Shown in pieces: positions 1 through 9,885 of a stretch of 30,131 bases of DNA. Source of the stretch: JAMXLO01 sp041487355. Lineage in GTDB: Bacteria > Pseudomonadota > Alphaproteobacteria > Acetobacterales > Acetobacteraceae. The notes below the pieces were generated by a model that had not been told where the DNA came from, made no database searches, and worked only from the letters and a program-made list of their open reading frames with translations. A program made the translations under genes and the position numbers. Numbering within the stretch: position 1 is the first letter of the stretch; each line of letters starts with the position of its first letter. Location: contig JBGPND010000045.1 in assembly GCA_041487355.1 (NCBI GenBank), positions 1-30,131 of the forward strand. The letters run 5' to 3'.

Positions 1-1572
1 GATCCGCTGAACGACCCCTACCAGCGCTTCCAGCCCTTCGGCACACCGCCGGCCAGGCAGGGCGATTATGCCTATCTGCTGCACATCGTCCGCTCGCTGA
101 AAAGCACGGGCAAGGGCGCCTGCATCCTGCCGCACGGCGTGCTGTTCCGCGGCAATGCCGAGGCCGAGATCCGCCGCGCCCTGGTGCGCCGCGGCTACAT
201 CAAGGGCATCATCGGCCTGCCCGCCAATCTGTTCTACGGCACCGGCATCCCCGCCTGCATCGTCGTGCTCGACAAGCAGGACGCGCAGGCGCGCAAGGGC
301 ATCTTTCTGGTGGACGCCAGCGCCGGCTTCATCAAGGACGGCCCGAAGAACCGCCTGCGCGCGCAGGACATTCATCGCATCGTCGATGTGTTCACCCGCC
401 AGCGCGACGAACCGAGCTATGCCCGCATGGTCGGCGTCGAGGAGATCGAGCGCAACGACTTCAACCTCAACCTGCCGCGCTATATCGACAGCCAGACGCC
501 GGAGGACACGCAGGACATCGAGGGCCATTTGCGCGGCGGCATTCCCTCGGCCGATATCGATGCGCTGCAACGCTACTGGGATGTCTGCCCCGGGCTGCGG
601 GACACGCTGTTCCGGTCGCTGCGGGCTGGGTATCTGGAGCTGGCGGTGGACAAGCCGGCGATCCGCGCCTCGATCTATGGGCATCCGGAGTTTACCGCGT
701 TCATTACGGGGATGAATGTGCATTTTGCTGCGTGGCGCGAGCGGACCGCCGCGTCGCTGAAGGCGCTGGGGCGCGGCTGCCATCCGAAGCAGGTGATTGC
801 CGAACTCGCCGAGGATTTGCTGGGGCACTATCGCGGCCAGAAGCTGATCGACGCTTACGACATCTACCAGCATCTGCTGGATTACTGGGCGGAGACGATG
901 CAGGACGATGTGTATCTGGTGGCAGCCGATGGCTGGAAGGCGGAGACGTATCGCGTCATCGAGAAGAACAAGCAGGGCAAGGAACGCGACAAGGGCTGGG
1001 TCTGCGATCTGATCCCCAAACCGCTGATCGTCGCGCGGTATTTTGCAGCGGAGCAGGCGGAGATCGAGGCGCTTGCCGCCGGGCTGGAAGGCGTTGCCGC
1101 GAAACTGACTGAGATGGAGGAGGAACAGGGCGGCGAGGAGGGCGCCTTCGCGGACCTCGACAAGGTGAGCAAGCCCAATGTCGTTGCGCGGCTGAAGGAG
1201 GTCAAAGGCGACAAGGAGGCCAGGGACGAGACCGCCGTGTTGAATGCGTGGCTGACGCTGAATGCCGAGGAGGCGGAGTTCAAGCGGCGGTTGAAGCAGG
1301 CGGAGGTTGATCTCGACGCCAAGGCTTATGCGCGTTACCGCACACTGACCGAGGCAGAGGTCAAAGTGCTGACGGTGGACGACAAATGGCTCGCCGCACT
1401 CGATGCCACTATCCATGGCGAGATGGACCGCGTGAGCCAGCAACTCACCCAGCGTGTGAGGGAGTTGGCGGAACGGTATGAGACACCACTGCCGAAGATG
1501 CTCAGTCGCGTAGCCGATCTGGAGGCGAACGTAAGCCGCCATCTGGAACGTATGGGTTTTGCATGGACATGA
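1..1572 (+). CDS. hsdM: Type I restriction-modification DNA methyltransferase subunit M (5' end outside window)
   Basis: HsdM is the adenine-N6 methyltransferase subunit; with HsdS it forms the modification enzyme and with HsdR the restriction complex. The frame is open from base 1, so the N-terminal part is missing, including the SAM-binding motif I and probably the NPPF/Y catalytic motif. What is present starts in the back half of the methylase fold (DYAYLLHIVRSL, ILPHGVLFRG, IIGLPANLFYGTGIPA), which is typical N6_Mtase sequence. A long acidic, helical, coiled-coil-like C-terminal region rich in Glu, Lys and Ala (roughly bases 1040-1560) follows, as expected for HsdM contacting HsdS. The stop overlaps the hsdS start by 10 bases, indicating translational coupling. 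The first ATG inside the window (139) is internal and is not the real start. The family assignment is secure; only completeness is unknown. Confidence 0.95.
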   Translation, partial: DPLNDPYQRFQPFGTPPARQGDYAYLLHIVRSLKSTGKGACILPHGVLFRGNAEAEIRRALVRRGYIKGIIGLPANLFYGTGIPACIVVLDKQDAQARKGIFLVDASAGFIKDGPKNRLRAQDIHRIVDVFTRQRDEPSYARMVGVEEIERNDFNLNLPRYIDSQTPEDTQDIEGHLRGGIPSADIDALQRYWDVCPGLRDTLFRSLRAGYLELAVDKPAIRASIYGHPEFTAFITGMNVHFAAWRERTAASLKALGRGCHPKQVIAELAEDLLGHYRGQKLIDAYDIYQHLLDYWAETMQDDVYLVAADGWKAETYRVIEKNKQGKERDKGWVCDLIPKPLIVARYFAAEQAEIEALAAGLEGVAAKLTEMEEEQGGEEGAFADLDKVSKPNVVARLKEVKGDKEARDETAVLNAWLTLNAEEAEFKRRLKQAEVDLDAKAYARYRTLTEAEVKVLTVDDKWLAALDATIHGEMDRVSQQLTQRVRELAERYETPLPKMLSRVADLEANVSRHLERMGFAWT

Positions 1573-2810
1573 GACCCCGTTACAGGCAGACCGAGGTAGG
1601 GCTGATCCCTGAAGATTGGGAAGCCCCCAGCATTCAAGAACTTCTCGATCGAGGTGCCATCGTCGGGCATCTCGACGGAAATCATGGTGAGCTGTACCCG
1701 CGGAGTCACGAATTCAAGGAATTCGGTGTTCCTTACATCACCGCGAACGACCTACATGGCGACAAGGTCAGTTTCCGGAATTGCAAGTACCTTTCTGAGG
1801 AGCGTGCTCACCGCTTTCGAAAAGGTGTAGCCAAAAACGGCGATGTGTTGTTCGCACACAACGCTACGGTTGGGCCTACTGGCCTGCTTTCGACAGAACT
1901 AGACTACGTCATCTTGAGCACTACCGCGACTTATTTCCGCTGTAACCAGGGGAAGCTGGTCAATTCATATTTGCTGTATGTGCTCCAATCGCCGTATTTC
2001 GTCGGCCAATATTGCGCAATTATGGCGCAGTCAACGCGCAACCAAGTCCCGATCACTGCACAACGAAAGCTGTCCATCCTCCTTCCACCAACCAAAGCCG
2101 AACAAGAAGCTATCGCCGAGGCGTTGAGCGATGCGGATGCCCTCATCGAATCCCTGGAGCAACTCCTCGCCAAGAAACGCCACCTCAAACAAGGCGCCAT
2201 GCAGGAACTGCTCACCGGCAAGAAGCGCCTGCCGGGGTTCAGTGGAGCGTGGGACGCGAAGCGGTTGGGGGAGATTTGTGAGATCGAGATGGGCAGAACA
2301 CCGCCGCGTCTCAACGCCGCCTATTGGGGCACTGGCTACAAGTGGCTTTCAATAGCCGATTTGAAAACGAAGATCGTAGTCGAGTCCAAGGAAGAGATTA
2401 CTCCGCTGGCAGCAGCGGAAATGCAAGTCATTCGCAGGGGAACCTTGCTGATGAGCTTTAAGCTCTCGATTGGCCGGCTGTGCTTCGCGGGTTGCGATCT
2501 CTACACCAACGAAGCGATATGTAGCTTCAATAACCCCAAGGCAAACACGGACTTACTTTATTACATCCTCGGTCGGACCGATTTCTCGGTTTATGGTAAG
2601 CAGGCGGTAAAGGGTTACACCCTTAACAAAGAATCTCTCAAGTTGGTCGAGATACTACTGCCAAACAAAGCCGAACAGACCGCCATCGCCACAATCCTCT
2701 CCGACATGGACGCCGACATCGCCACGCTGGAATCCAAACTCGCCAAAGCCCGCCACCTCAAACAGGGCATGATGCAAGAACTCCTCACCGGGAGGATACG
2801 CCTGCTATGA
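1563..2810 (+). CDS. hsdS: Type I restriction enzyme specificity subunit S
   Basis: HsdS gives the type I complex its bipartite DNA recognition site. The 415-aa protein opens with a typical HsdS start (YRQTEVGLIPEDWE), then target-recognition domain 1, a helical spacer (KAEQEAIAEALSDADALIE through LKQGAMQELLTGKKRL), target-recognition domain 2, and a second spacer copy at the C-terminus (KAEQTAIATILSDMDADIA through LKQGMMQELLTGRIRL). The two spacer copies (about 2096-2232 and 2672-2806) are recognisable direct repeats at DNA level too. The recognition domains look less GC-rich than the rest of the operon, as is common when they are swapped between strains. The start is ATG 1563, overlapping hsdM; ATG 1569 is an alternative. 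The last codons overlap the hsdR start as ATGA. Confidence 0.95.
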   Translation: MDMRPRYRQTEVGLIPEDWEAPSIQELLDRGAIVGHLDGNHGELYPRSHEFKEFGVPYITANDLHGDKVSFRNCKYLSEERAHRFRKGVAKNGDVLFAHNATVGPTGLLSTELDYVILSTTATYFRCNQGKLVNSYLLYVLQSPYFVGQYCAIMAQSTRNQVPITAQRKLSILLPPTKAEQEAIAEALSDADALIESLEQLLAKKRHLKQGAMQELLTGKKRLPGFSGAWDAKRLGEICEIEMGRTPPRLNAAYWGTGYKWLSIADLKTKIVVESKEEITPLAAAEMQVIRRGTLLMSFKLSIGRLCFAGCDLYTNEAICSFNNPKANTDLLYYILGRTDFSVYGKQAVKGYTLNKESLKLVEILLPNKAEQTAIATILSDMDADIATLESKLAKARHLKQGMMQELLTGRIRLL

Positions 2811-5800
2811 GCCCCATCGGCCAGCCCGAGCGCGCCACGCAGAACCGTGTCATCGCCCTGTTCCGCGACGAACTCCACTACCGTTTCCTCGGCGATTGGT
2901 CCGACCGCGCCAACAGCAATATCGAGCCAACGCTGCTCACCGCGTGGCTGACCAGACGCGGTCACACCGCGGCACAGATCGCCATTGCCCTGCACCGCCT
3001 GCGCACCGAGGCGGACAATCACGACCGCTCGCTCTACGGCAACAACCAGGCGGTCTATGCCCTGCTGCGCTACGGCGTGCCGGTGAAGACCGAGGCGAGC
3101 CAGCCCACCGAGACAATCCACCTGATCGACTGGCGCGATCCCGAACAGAACGACTTCGCGATCGCCGAGGAAGTGACGCTCAAGGGTAACCACGACCGGC
3201 GCCCCGATCTGGTGCTGTATGTGAACGGCATCGCCATCGGCGTGATCGAGCTGAAGAACAGCCGCGCCTCCATCGGCGACGGCATCAGGCAATTGCTGTC
3301 CAACCAGACCAAGGATTTTCATCAGTGGTTCTTCGCGACCGTGCAGATCGTATTCGCCGGCAATGATTCCGAGGGGCTGAAATACGGCGCCATCGGCACC
3401 GAGGAAAAATATTTTCTCCAGTGGAAGGAAGACGAGAACGACAACAGCCGCTTCAAGCTGGACAAATACCTGCTGAAGCTCTGTGCCAAGCCCCGCCTGA
3501 TCGAGCTGCTGCACGATTTCGTGCTGTTCGACGGCGGGCGGAAAAAACTGCCGCGGGTGCACCAGTATTTCGGCCTCAAGGCGGCGCAGGAGCATGTGCG
3601 GCGCAAGCAGGGCGGCATCATCTGGCACACCCAGGGCAGCGGCAAGAGCATCGTCATGGTGCTGCTGGCCAAATGGATTCTGGAGAGCAATCCCAAGGCC
3701 CGCGTCGCCATCATCACCGACCGCGACGAGCTGGACAAACAGATTTACCGCGTGTTCTCCGAATCGGGGGAAACCATCCAGCGCAGCAGCAGCGGCCGCG
3801 ACCTGATGCGCCAGCTCGGCCAGGCGACGCCGCGCTTGCTGTGTTCCCTGGTGCACAAATTCGGCCGCCGCGACGTGGGCGATTTCGAGGCGTTCATCGC
3901 CGACCTGCAAGCCCAGCCGAGCGCGACGGTGGGCGAGGTGTTCGTGTTCGTCGACGAATGCCACCGCACGCAGGGCAGCACCGGCAAGCTGCACCGCACG
4001 ATGAAGGCGATGTTGCCCAACGCGGTGTTTATCGGCTTCACCGGCACGCCGCTGTTGAAGACGGACAAGGCGACCAGCCTGGAAGTGTTCGGCGGCTACA
4101 TCCACACCTACAAGTTCAGCGAGGCGGTGGACGACGGCGTCGTGCTCGACCTGATCTACGAGGCGCGCGACATCGACCAGACGCTCGGGTCCGAGGACAA
4201 GATCGACGCCTGGTTCGAGGCCAAGACCGCGGCGTTGAACCACTGGCAAAAGGACGAGCTGAAGAAGAAATGGGGCACGATGCAGATCGTGCTCAGTTCA
4301 CGCTCGCGCATGGATCGGGTGGTCGCCGACATCATCTTCGACTTCAGCGTAAAGCCGCGGCTGTCGAGCGAGCACGGCAACGCCATCCTGGTGGCGTCCA
4401 GCATCTTCGAGGCGTGCCGGTATTTCACCCTGTTCCAGAAGACGCCGTTCAAGGACAAGTGCGCCGTGGTGACGTCCTACAATCCGCAGGCGAAGGACAT
4501 CACGCTGGAGGAAACCGGCGCCAACACCGAGACCGACAAGCAGTTCATCTATAACACCTACATGGGCCTGCTGAAGGGAGTCGAAGCCAGGCCGAACATG
4601 ACGAAGACAGAAGTCTATGAGGACAAGGCCAAGGCCGCGTTCATCAATGAGCCGGCGAACATGAAGCTGCTGGTGGTGGTGGACAAGCTGCTGACCGGCT
4701 TCGACGCACCGCCCTGCACCTATCTCTACATCGACAAATCGATGCAGGACCACGGTCTGTTCCAGGCGATCTGCCGCACCAACCGGCTGGACGGCGAGGA
4801 CAAGGATTTCGGCTACATCGTCGATTACAAGGATCTGTTCCGCAAGGTGGAGAACGCCATCGCGGTCTATACCTCCGAGCTGGATCATTCGGCCGGCGGC
4901 GCCGATCCGGAAATCCTGTTGCAGGACCGGATGAAGAAGGGCCGCGAACGCCTCGACACCGCGCTGGAGACGCTCGACCTGTTGTGCGAGCCGGTCGAGC
5001 CGCCGAAGGACGCGCTGGCGCACATCCACTATTTCTGCGGCAACACCGAGCTCGCGGATGACCTGCAGGCGCGCGAGCCGCAACGCGCCGCGCTGTACAA
5101 GGCCACCGCCTCGCTGATGCGCGCCTACGCCAACATCGCCGACGAACTGGATCGCGCGGGTTACAGCGCCGCCGACATCGCCCGCATCAAGCAGCGGCTC
5201 AAGGATTATCTGGACACGCGGGACATCGTCCGCAACGCCGCCAGTGAAACCCTCGACCTGAAGGCGTACGAGGCGGATATGCGGCATCTTATCGACACCT
5301 ATATCGAGGCCGCTGAACCGCGCAAGATTTCCCCCTTCGACAATCTGAGCCTGCTGGACCTGATCGTGAAGACCGGCATCGCCAATGCCATCACCAGCCA
5401 GCTCGGCGGCCTGAAGGGCGACAAGGAGGCGATCGCCGAGACCATCGAGAACAACGTCCGCAGCAAAATCGTCAAGGAGCACCTGAACGACCCGGCCTTC
5501 TACGAGGCGATGTCGACGCTGCTGGACGAGATCATCCAGGCCCGGAAGGCGCAGGCGATCGACTACGAGGCGTATCTGCAGCGGATCGGCGAACTGGCGA
5601 AACGCGTGGGGGCGGGACAGGCCGCGGACACGCCGCAGACGCTGGACACGCCCGGGAAGCGCGCGCTCTACAACAACCTCGGGCAGAATGAGGACCTGGC
5701 GCTGCGGATCGACGAGGCGGTGACACGCAATCGTCCGGACAGTTGGCGCGGTGTCCTGGCACGCGAGCAGGTGATTAAGGCGGCGTTAAACGATGTGTTG

Positions 5801-5860
5801 CAGGATGTCGCCGAGGTGGAGCGTATTTTCCTCATCATCCGGGCGCAGACGGAGTACTGA
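2807..5860 (+). CDS. hsdR: Type I restriction enzyme endonuclease/translocase subunit R
   Basis: HsdR is the ATP-driven translocase and nuclease of the type I complex. The 1017-aa protein has the N-terminal PD-(D/E)xK-type nuclease signature (D134, then IGVIELKN with E148 and K150), Walker A TQGSGKS at residues 275-281, the motif II box DECH at 383-386, motif III GFTGTPL near 410-416, and a second helicase lobe including LLTGFDAPPC and the QAICRTNR motif. The C-terminal third is helical and probably contacts HsdM/HsdS. Length and motif order fit a complete HsdR of the EcoR124-like type. The start codon overlaps the hsdS stop (ATGA) and the stop overlaps the next gene (TGATG), so the operon is tightly coupled. 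I see no frameshift or missing catalytic residue. Confidence 0.96.
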   Translation: MSPIGQPERATQNRVIALFRDELHYRFLGDWSDRANSNIEPTLLTAWLTRRGHTAAQIAIALHRLRTEADNHDRSLYGNNQAVYALLRYGVPVKTEASQPTETIHLIDWRDPEQNDFAIAEEVTLKGNHDRRPDLVLYVNGIAIGVIELKNSRASIGDGIRQLLSNQTKDFHQWFFATVQIVFAGNDSEGLKYGAIGTEEKYFLQWKEDENDNSRFKLDKYLLKLCAKPRLIELLHDFVLFDGGRKKLPRVHQYFGLKAAQEHVRRKQGGIIWHTQGSGKSIVMVLLAKWILESNPKARVAIITDRDELDKQIYRVFSESGETIQRSSSGRDLMRQLGQATPRLLCSLVHKFGRRDVGDFEAFIADLQAQPSATVGEVFVFVDECHRTQGSTGKLHRTMKAMLPNAVFIGFTGTPLLKTDKATSLEVFGGYIHTYKFSEAVDDGVVLDLIYEARDIDQTLGSEDKIDAWFEAKTAALNHWQKDELKKKWGTMQIVLSSRSRMDRVVADIIFDFSVKPRLSSEHGNAILVASSIFEACRYFTLFQKTPFKDKCAVVTSYNPQAKDITLEETGANTETDKQFIYNTYMGLLKGVEARPNMTKTEVYEDKAKAAFINEPANMKLLVVVDKLLTGFDAPPCTYLYIDKSMQDHGLFQAICRTNRLDGEDKDFGYIVDYKDLFRKVENAIAVYTSELDHSAGGADPEILLQDRMKKGRERLDTALETLDLLCEPVEPPKDALAHIHYFCGNTELADDLQAREPQRAALYKATASLMRAYANIADELDRAGYSAADIARIKQRLKDYLDTRDIVRNAASETLDLKAYEADMRHLIDTYIEAAEPRKISPFDNLSLLDLIVKTGIANAITSQLGGLKGDKEAIAETIENNVRSKIVKEHLNDPAFYEAMSTLLDEIIQARKAQAIDYEAYLQRIGELAKRVGAGQAADTPQTLDTPGKRALYNNLGQNEDLALRIDEAVTRNRPDSWRGVLAREQVIKAALNDVLQDVAEVERIFLIIRAQTEY

Positions 5861-6576
5861 TGGCCACGCAGCTCAGGCTGGGCGATATCACGGTGGACGT
5901 CGTCCTGCGCGATATCAAGAACGTCCATCTCAGCGTCTATCCACCGACCGGCCGCGTGCGGATTTCGGCCCCGTTGCGCATGAACCTCGACACCATCCGT
6001 GTCTTTGCGATTTCCAAACTGGGCTGGATCAAGCAGCAGCAGACGAAGCTTCGGGGTCAGGACCGCGAGACACCGCGCGAGTATCTCGATCGTGAGAGCC
6101 ATTACGTCTGGGGGAAGCGCTACCTGCTCAAGCTGGTCGAGTGCGACGAAGCACCGTCCGTGGATCTGCAACATCGCTGGATGGTTCTGCGGTTGCGTCC
6201 AGGCGCTGATGACGCGCGGAAGCAGGCCGTCCTGGCGGAATGGTATCGCGCGCAGATCAAGCGGGCCGTGCCGCCGTTGGTCGCCAGGTGGGAGCCGGTG
6301 CTCGGCGTGCAGGTGGCACGGTTCCATGTGCAGCGGATGAAAACCAAATGGGGAAGCTGCGCGCCTGCCGCACGCAGCATCCGTCTCAACACCGATCTGG
6401 CCAGGAAGCCGCCGGAATGTCTCGAATACATCGTCGTGCATGAAATGGCGCATCTGGTCGTGCGGCATCACAATGACCGATTCAGCGGCCTGATGGACAG
6501 ATGTCTGCCGAACTGGAGGCATCTGCGGCAGGCACTGAACGACGCGCCGGTTGCCCATGCGGACTGGGCATATTGA
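5860..6576 (+). CDS. YgjP-like (DUF45) zinc metallopeptidase, M48-type HExxH
   Basis: A 238-aa protein of the YgjP/DUF45 family, predicted zinc-dependent metallopeptidases of unknown substrate. The zinc motif HEMAH lies at residues 194-198 and is followed by a further His pair (RHHNDRF) about four residues on. The characteristic KTKWGSC block precedes it, and a trailing MDRCLPNWRHLRQ segment matches the family end. The start codon shares one base with the hsdR stop (TGATG), so translation should be coupled to the restriction operon. Such metallopeptidase genes are often found directly behind hsdR, suggesting a role linked to the restriction complex, for example its turnover; that role is inference. 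The family call is strong and the function unproven. Confidence 0.9.
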   Translation: MATQLRLGDITVDVVLRDIKNVHLSVYPPTGRVRISAPLRMNLDTIRVFAISKLGWIKQQQTKLRGQDRETPREYLDRESHYVWGKRYLLKLVECDEAPSVDLQHRWMVLRLRPGADDARKQAVLAEWYRAQIKRAVPPLVARWEPVLGVQVARFHVQRMKTKWGSCAPAARSIRLNTDLARKPPECLEYIVVHEMAHLVVRHHNDRFSGLMDRCLPNWRHLRQALNDAPVAHADWAY

Positions 6577-6578
6577 AC

Positions 6579-6689
6579 GGGATCGAGAGGCCGGGCGGCA
6601 AGCCAATCTCCGCCGCCCAATTCATCGAGCGCCTGTTCGGCGAGCTGCCCGCGTTCTTCAAGGACGAGGACGAACTGCGCGCGCCATGA
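6579..6689 (+). pseudogene. Remnant of the C-terminus of a second, unrelated HsdR
   Basis: Directly after the metallopeptidase stop, an open frame reads GGKPISAAQFIERLFGELP and then AFFKDEDELRAP before a TGA. This resembles the conserved C-terminal segment (EcoEI_R_C type) of HsdR proteins from another type I family, in which a Gly-Gly-Lys-x-Ile/Met-Ser/Thr stretch leads into FxxxLFGxLPxFFxxEDELR. It does not resemble the C-terminus of the intact hsdR upstream. There is no start codon or ribosome site of its own, and the homologous region stops just before the usual final 25-30 residues, so I read it as a fossil left by replacement of one restriction locus by another. From 6690 to the next start at 6754 I see nothing recognisable. 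Family recognition is from memory and should be confirmed by a profile search. Confidence 0.5.
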
Positions 6690-6753
6690 CCGCCTTGCCC
6701 CAGCGCGCCGGCCCCAACATGATGCGCGCCGCACCGCGAAAGAGCCCGCATCC

Positions 6754-7940
<1,187 letters not shown>

Positions 7941-7944
<4 letters not shown>

Positions 7945-8741
7945 TGAAATACCGCATGGGAGAAATCACCGCGCTGGAGATGCGCGAGATCCTGCCCGTC
8001 CGCCCAGTGGTGCTGCTGCCGCTCGGCAGCTTCGAGGACCAAGGGCCGCACGCGCCGATGGGCGATTATCTTTCAGCCGAACGCATGGCCGAACTGATCG
8101 CGGAACGCGCCACGACGCGCGGCACCCGCACCCTGGTCGCGCCGGTGCTGGCCTATGGCGGAGCGGACTATTTCGGCACCGCGCCGGGCGGCATCGCGCT
8201 CGGCCAGGAGACGTTCCGCGCGGTGCTGCGCGACATGTTCGCCTGCCTGCTGCGCCACGACATTTTCCGACTCATCGTGGTGAACGGCCACGCCGGCAAC
8301 ACGCAGGCGGTGCTGGACACCGCGCGGGTGATCTGGCGCGAGCGTCGTCTCCTGATCCCGAGCTTCTATCTGTGGAAGATCGCGCGCGGCCTGATGCCCG
8401 GCATCGTCGGAGCCGACGCAACGAAGCAGACCAGCGGCCATGGCGGCGATCCGCTGACATCCATCGCGATGCATCTGTTCCCGCAACTGATGCGTCCCGA
8501 CTTCACCCCGCCGCCGCACGACGCGCCCGACATTCTCGGCATGCAGGTCACCGGCTTCGGCACGGCGAGCTTCGACGGCTCCGAGATCGACGTGCCGATC
8601 GAGCTGTCCGAGATCACGCCCGACGCGGTGTTCGGCGCCGACGCGCGCGGCTGTTCGGCCGAGACCGGTGCGAAGCTGGTCGAGGCTGTGACCGAGCTCG
8701 GCGCCCGCTTCGTCCGCCACTACGCCGAGCGAACGCAGTGA
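7941..8741 (+). CDS. Creatininase-family amidohydrolase
   Basis: A 266-aa member of the creatininase/formamide-hydrolase fold, which contains metal-dependent ring-opening and amide hydrolases. Metal-site residues are visible: E32 and H37 in GSFEDQGPH, D42 in MGDY, and H117 in VNGHAGN. The later family motif, usually HxGExETS, reads HGGDPLTS here (H167, D170), an Asp in place of the usual Glu. The protein is therefore a family member but not a canonical creatininase, and the substrate may differ. It overlaps the M20D gene by four bases, arguing for one operon and possibly consecutive hydrolysis steps on a cyclic or N-acyl compound. The end is followed by a strong inverted repeat that separates it from the next gene. 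Confidence 0.88.
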
Positions 8742-8762
8742 GCGTGACGGTGCGGTCGGGTG

Positions 8763-8875
8763 TGACTCGACCCCCACCCCAACCCTCCCCCGCTGCGCGG
8801 GAGAGGGGGCACGGTAGATGGGTCAATACCCCCTCTCCCGCGCAGCGGGGGAGGGTTGGGGTGGGGGTCGAGTCA
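8763..8875. repeat. Perfect 47-bp inverted repeat (intergenic palindrome)
   Basis: Arms 8763-8809 and 8829-8875 are exact reverse complements over 47 bases, separated by 19 bases. The core is GC-rich, with CCCCCGCTGCGCGGGAGAG on the left arm mirrored on the right. Such palindromes around a CTCTCCCGCGCAGCGGGGGAG-like core recur between genes in many GC-rich proteobacteria. As RNA it would form a very stable hairpin. It sits between the creatininase-family gene and the PanE-like gene, where it could stop or attenuate read-through. It has no T-tract and is more like a REP element than a designed terminator. Confidence 0.9.
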
Positions 8876-8895
8876 AGCCGCGCCACGAGGTCATC

Positions 8896-9879
8896 GTGAG
8901 GCTCTGCATCTTCGGCGCCGGCTCGGTCGGCGGTTACCTGGCAGGCTTTCTGGCGAAGGGCGGCGCTGACGTCTCGGTGGTGGCGCGCGGCGCGCATCTC
9001 GCGGCAATTCGCGCCAACGGCCTGACGGTGGAGACGCCGGATGGCGCAATCAACGTGAAGCTGCCCGCGAGCGACGATCCCGCCGAACTCGGCCCGCAGG
9101 ACGTGGTGATCGTCGCGGTGAAGGCCCCGGCATTGCCGGCGGTCGCTGCAACCATCGACCCCCTGCTCGGTCCGGAGACGTCTGTGGCATTCGCGATGAA
9201 CGGCATCCCTTGGTGGTATTTCCACGCGCACGGCGGGCCGCTCGACGGTCGCCACCTGCCGCGCCTCGATCCGGGCGATGCGCTGTGGAATACCATCGGG
9301 CCGCAGCGCGCGATCGGCGGCATCTTCTGGCCTGCATGCTCGGTCCCGGCGCCAGGTGTGGTCCGCCTACTCACCGGTGCGGGTCGCGGCACTGTGTTCG
9401 GCGAGCCAGACGGCACCACCACCCTGCGTATCGAATCGCTCGCCGCCGCGTTTCGTGCCGCCGGTCTGCCGGTGACGATCGCCGGCAACATCCGCGAGCT
9501 GATCTGGCAGAAACTCGCCTTCAATCTCAGCGCCGGCCCGATGTGCGTCCTGACGCAATCGCCGGTGCGCGCGACGCACGAGGAGCCCGCGCTGATCGAG
9601 TGCTCGCGCCGCATGCTGGCGGAAGCCGAGGCGATCGCGCTCGCCATGGGCTACCGGCTCGATATCGACGTCGAGCGTGTCGTTGCCACCAACACGCAAC
9701 TCGCGCATCGGCCCAGCATCCTGCAGGACCTCGAAGCCGGCCGGCCGATGGAGATCGATGCGCTTTACACGGTGCCATTGGACATTGCGCGGATGATGGG
9801 CGTGCCGGCGCCGACACTGGACCTGCTGGTGTCCCTCATCAGGGTGAAGGCGCGGGCGAAGGGATTGTATGACGGGTAG
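8896..9879 (+). CDS. ApbA/PanE-family 2-dehydropantoate 2-reductase-like oxidoreductase
   Basis: A cytoplasmic NADP-dependent reductase of the ketopantoate reductase family, which reduces 2-oxo acids such as 2-dehydropantoate. The Rossmann motif GAGSVGG sits at the N-terminus, followed by VSVVARG. The catalytic-lysine region reads LIWQKLAFN with K206, and a C-terminal substrate-domain stretch contains EIDALYT. I place the start at GTG 8896 (VRLCIFGAGSVGG) because the frame upstream of it to ATG 8818 lies largely inside the inverted repeat and encodes low-complexity sequence. This gives 327 aa, normal for the family. Many such genes sit in catabolic clusters and reduce other 2-oxo acids, so true pantothenate synthesis is not assured. 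It converges on the next gene with a 6-base gap. Confidence 0.88.
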   Translation: MRLCIFGAGSVGGYLAGFLAKGGADVSVVARGAHLAAIRANGLTVETPDGAINVKLPASDDPAELGPQDVVIVAVKAPALPAVAATIDPLLGPETSVAFAMNGIPWWYFHAHGGPLDGRHLPRLDPGDALWNTIGPQRAIGGIFWPACSVPAPGVVRLLTGAGRGTVFGEPDGTTTLRIESLAAAFRAAGLPVTIAGNIRELIWQKLAFNLSAGPMCVLTQSPVRATHEEPALIECSRRMLAEAEAIALAMGYRLDIDVERVVATNTQLAHRPSILQDLEAGRPMEIDALYTVPLDIARMMGVPAPTLDLLVSLIRVKARAKGLYDG

Positions 9880-9885
9880 CAGCCT

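Noticed and set aside
2615..4249. A 544-codon minus-strand frame across hsdS/hsdR
   Set aside because: Shadow of hsdR, whose motifs are all intact on the plus strand.
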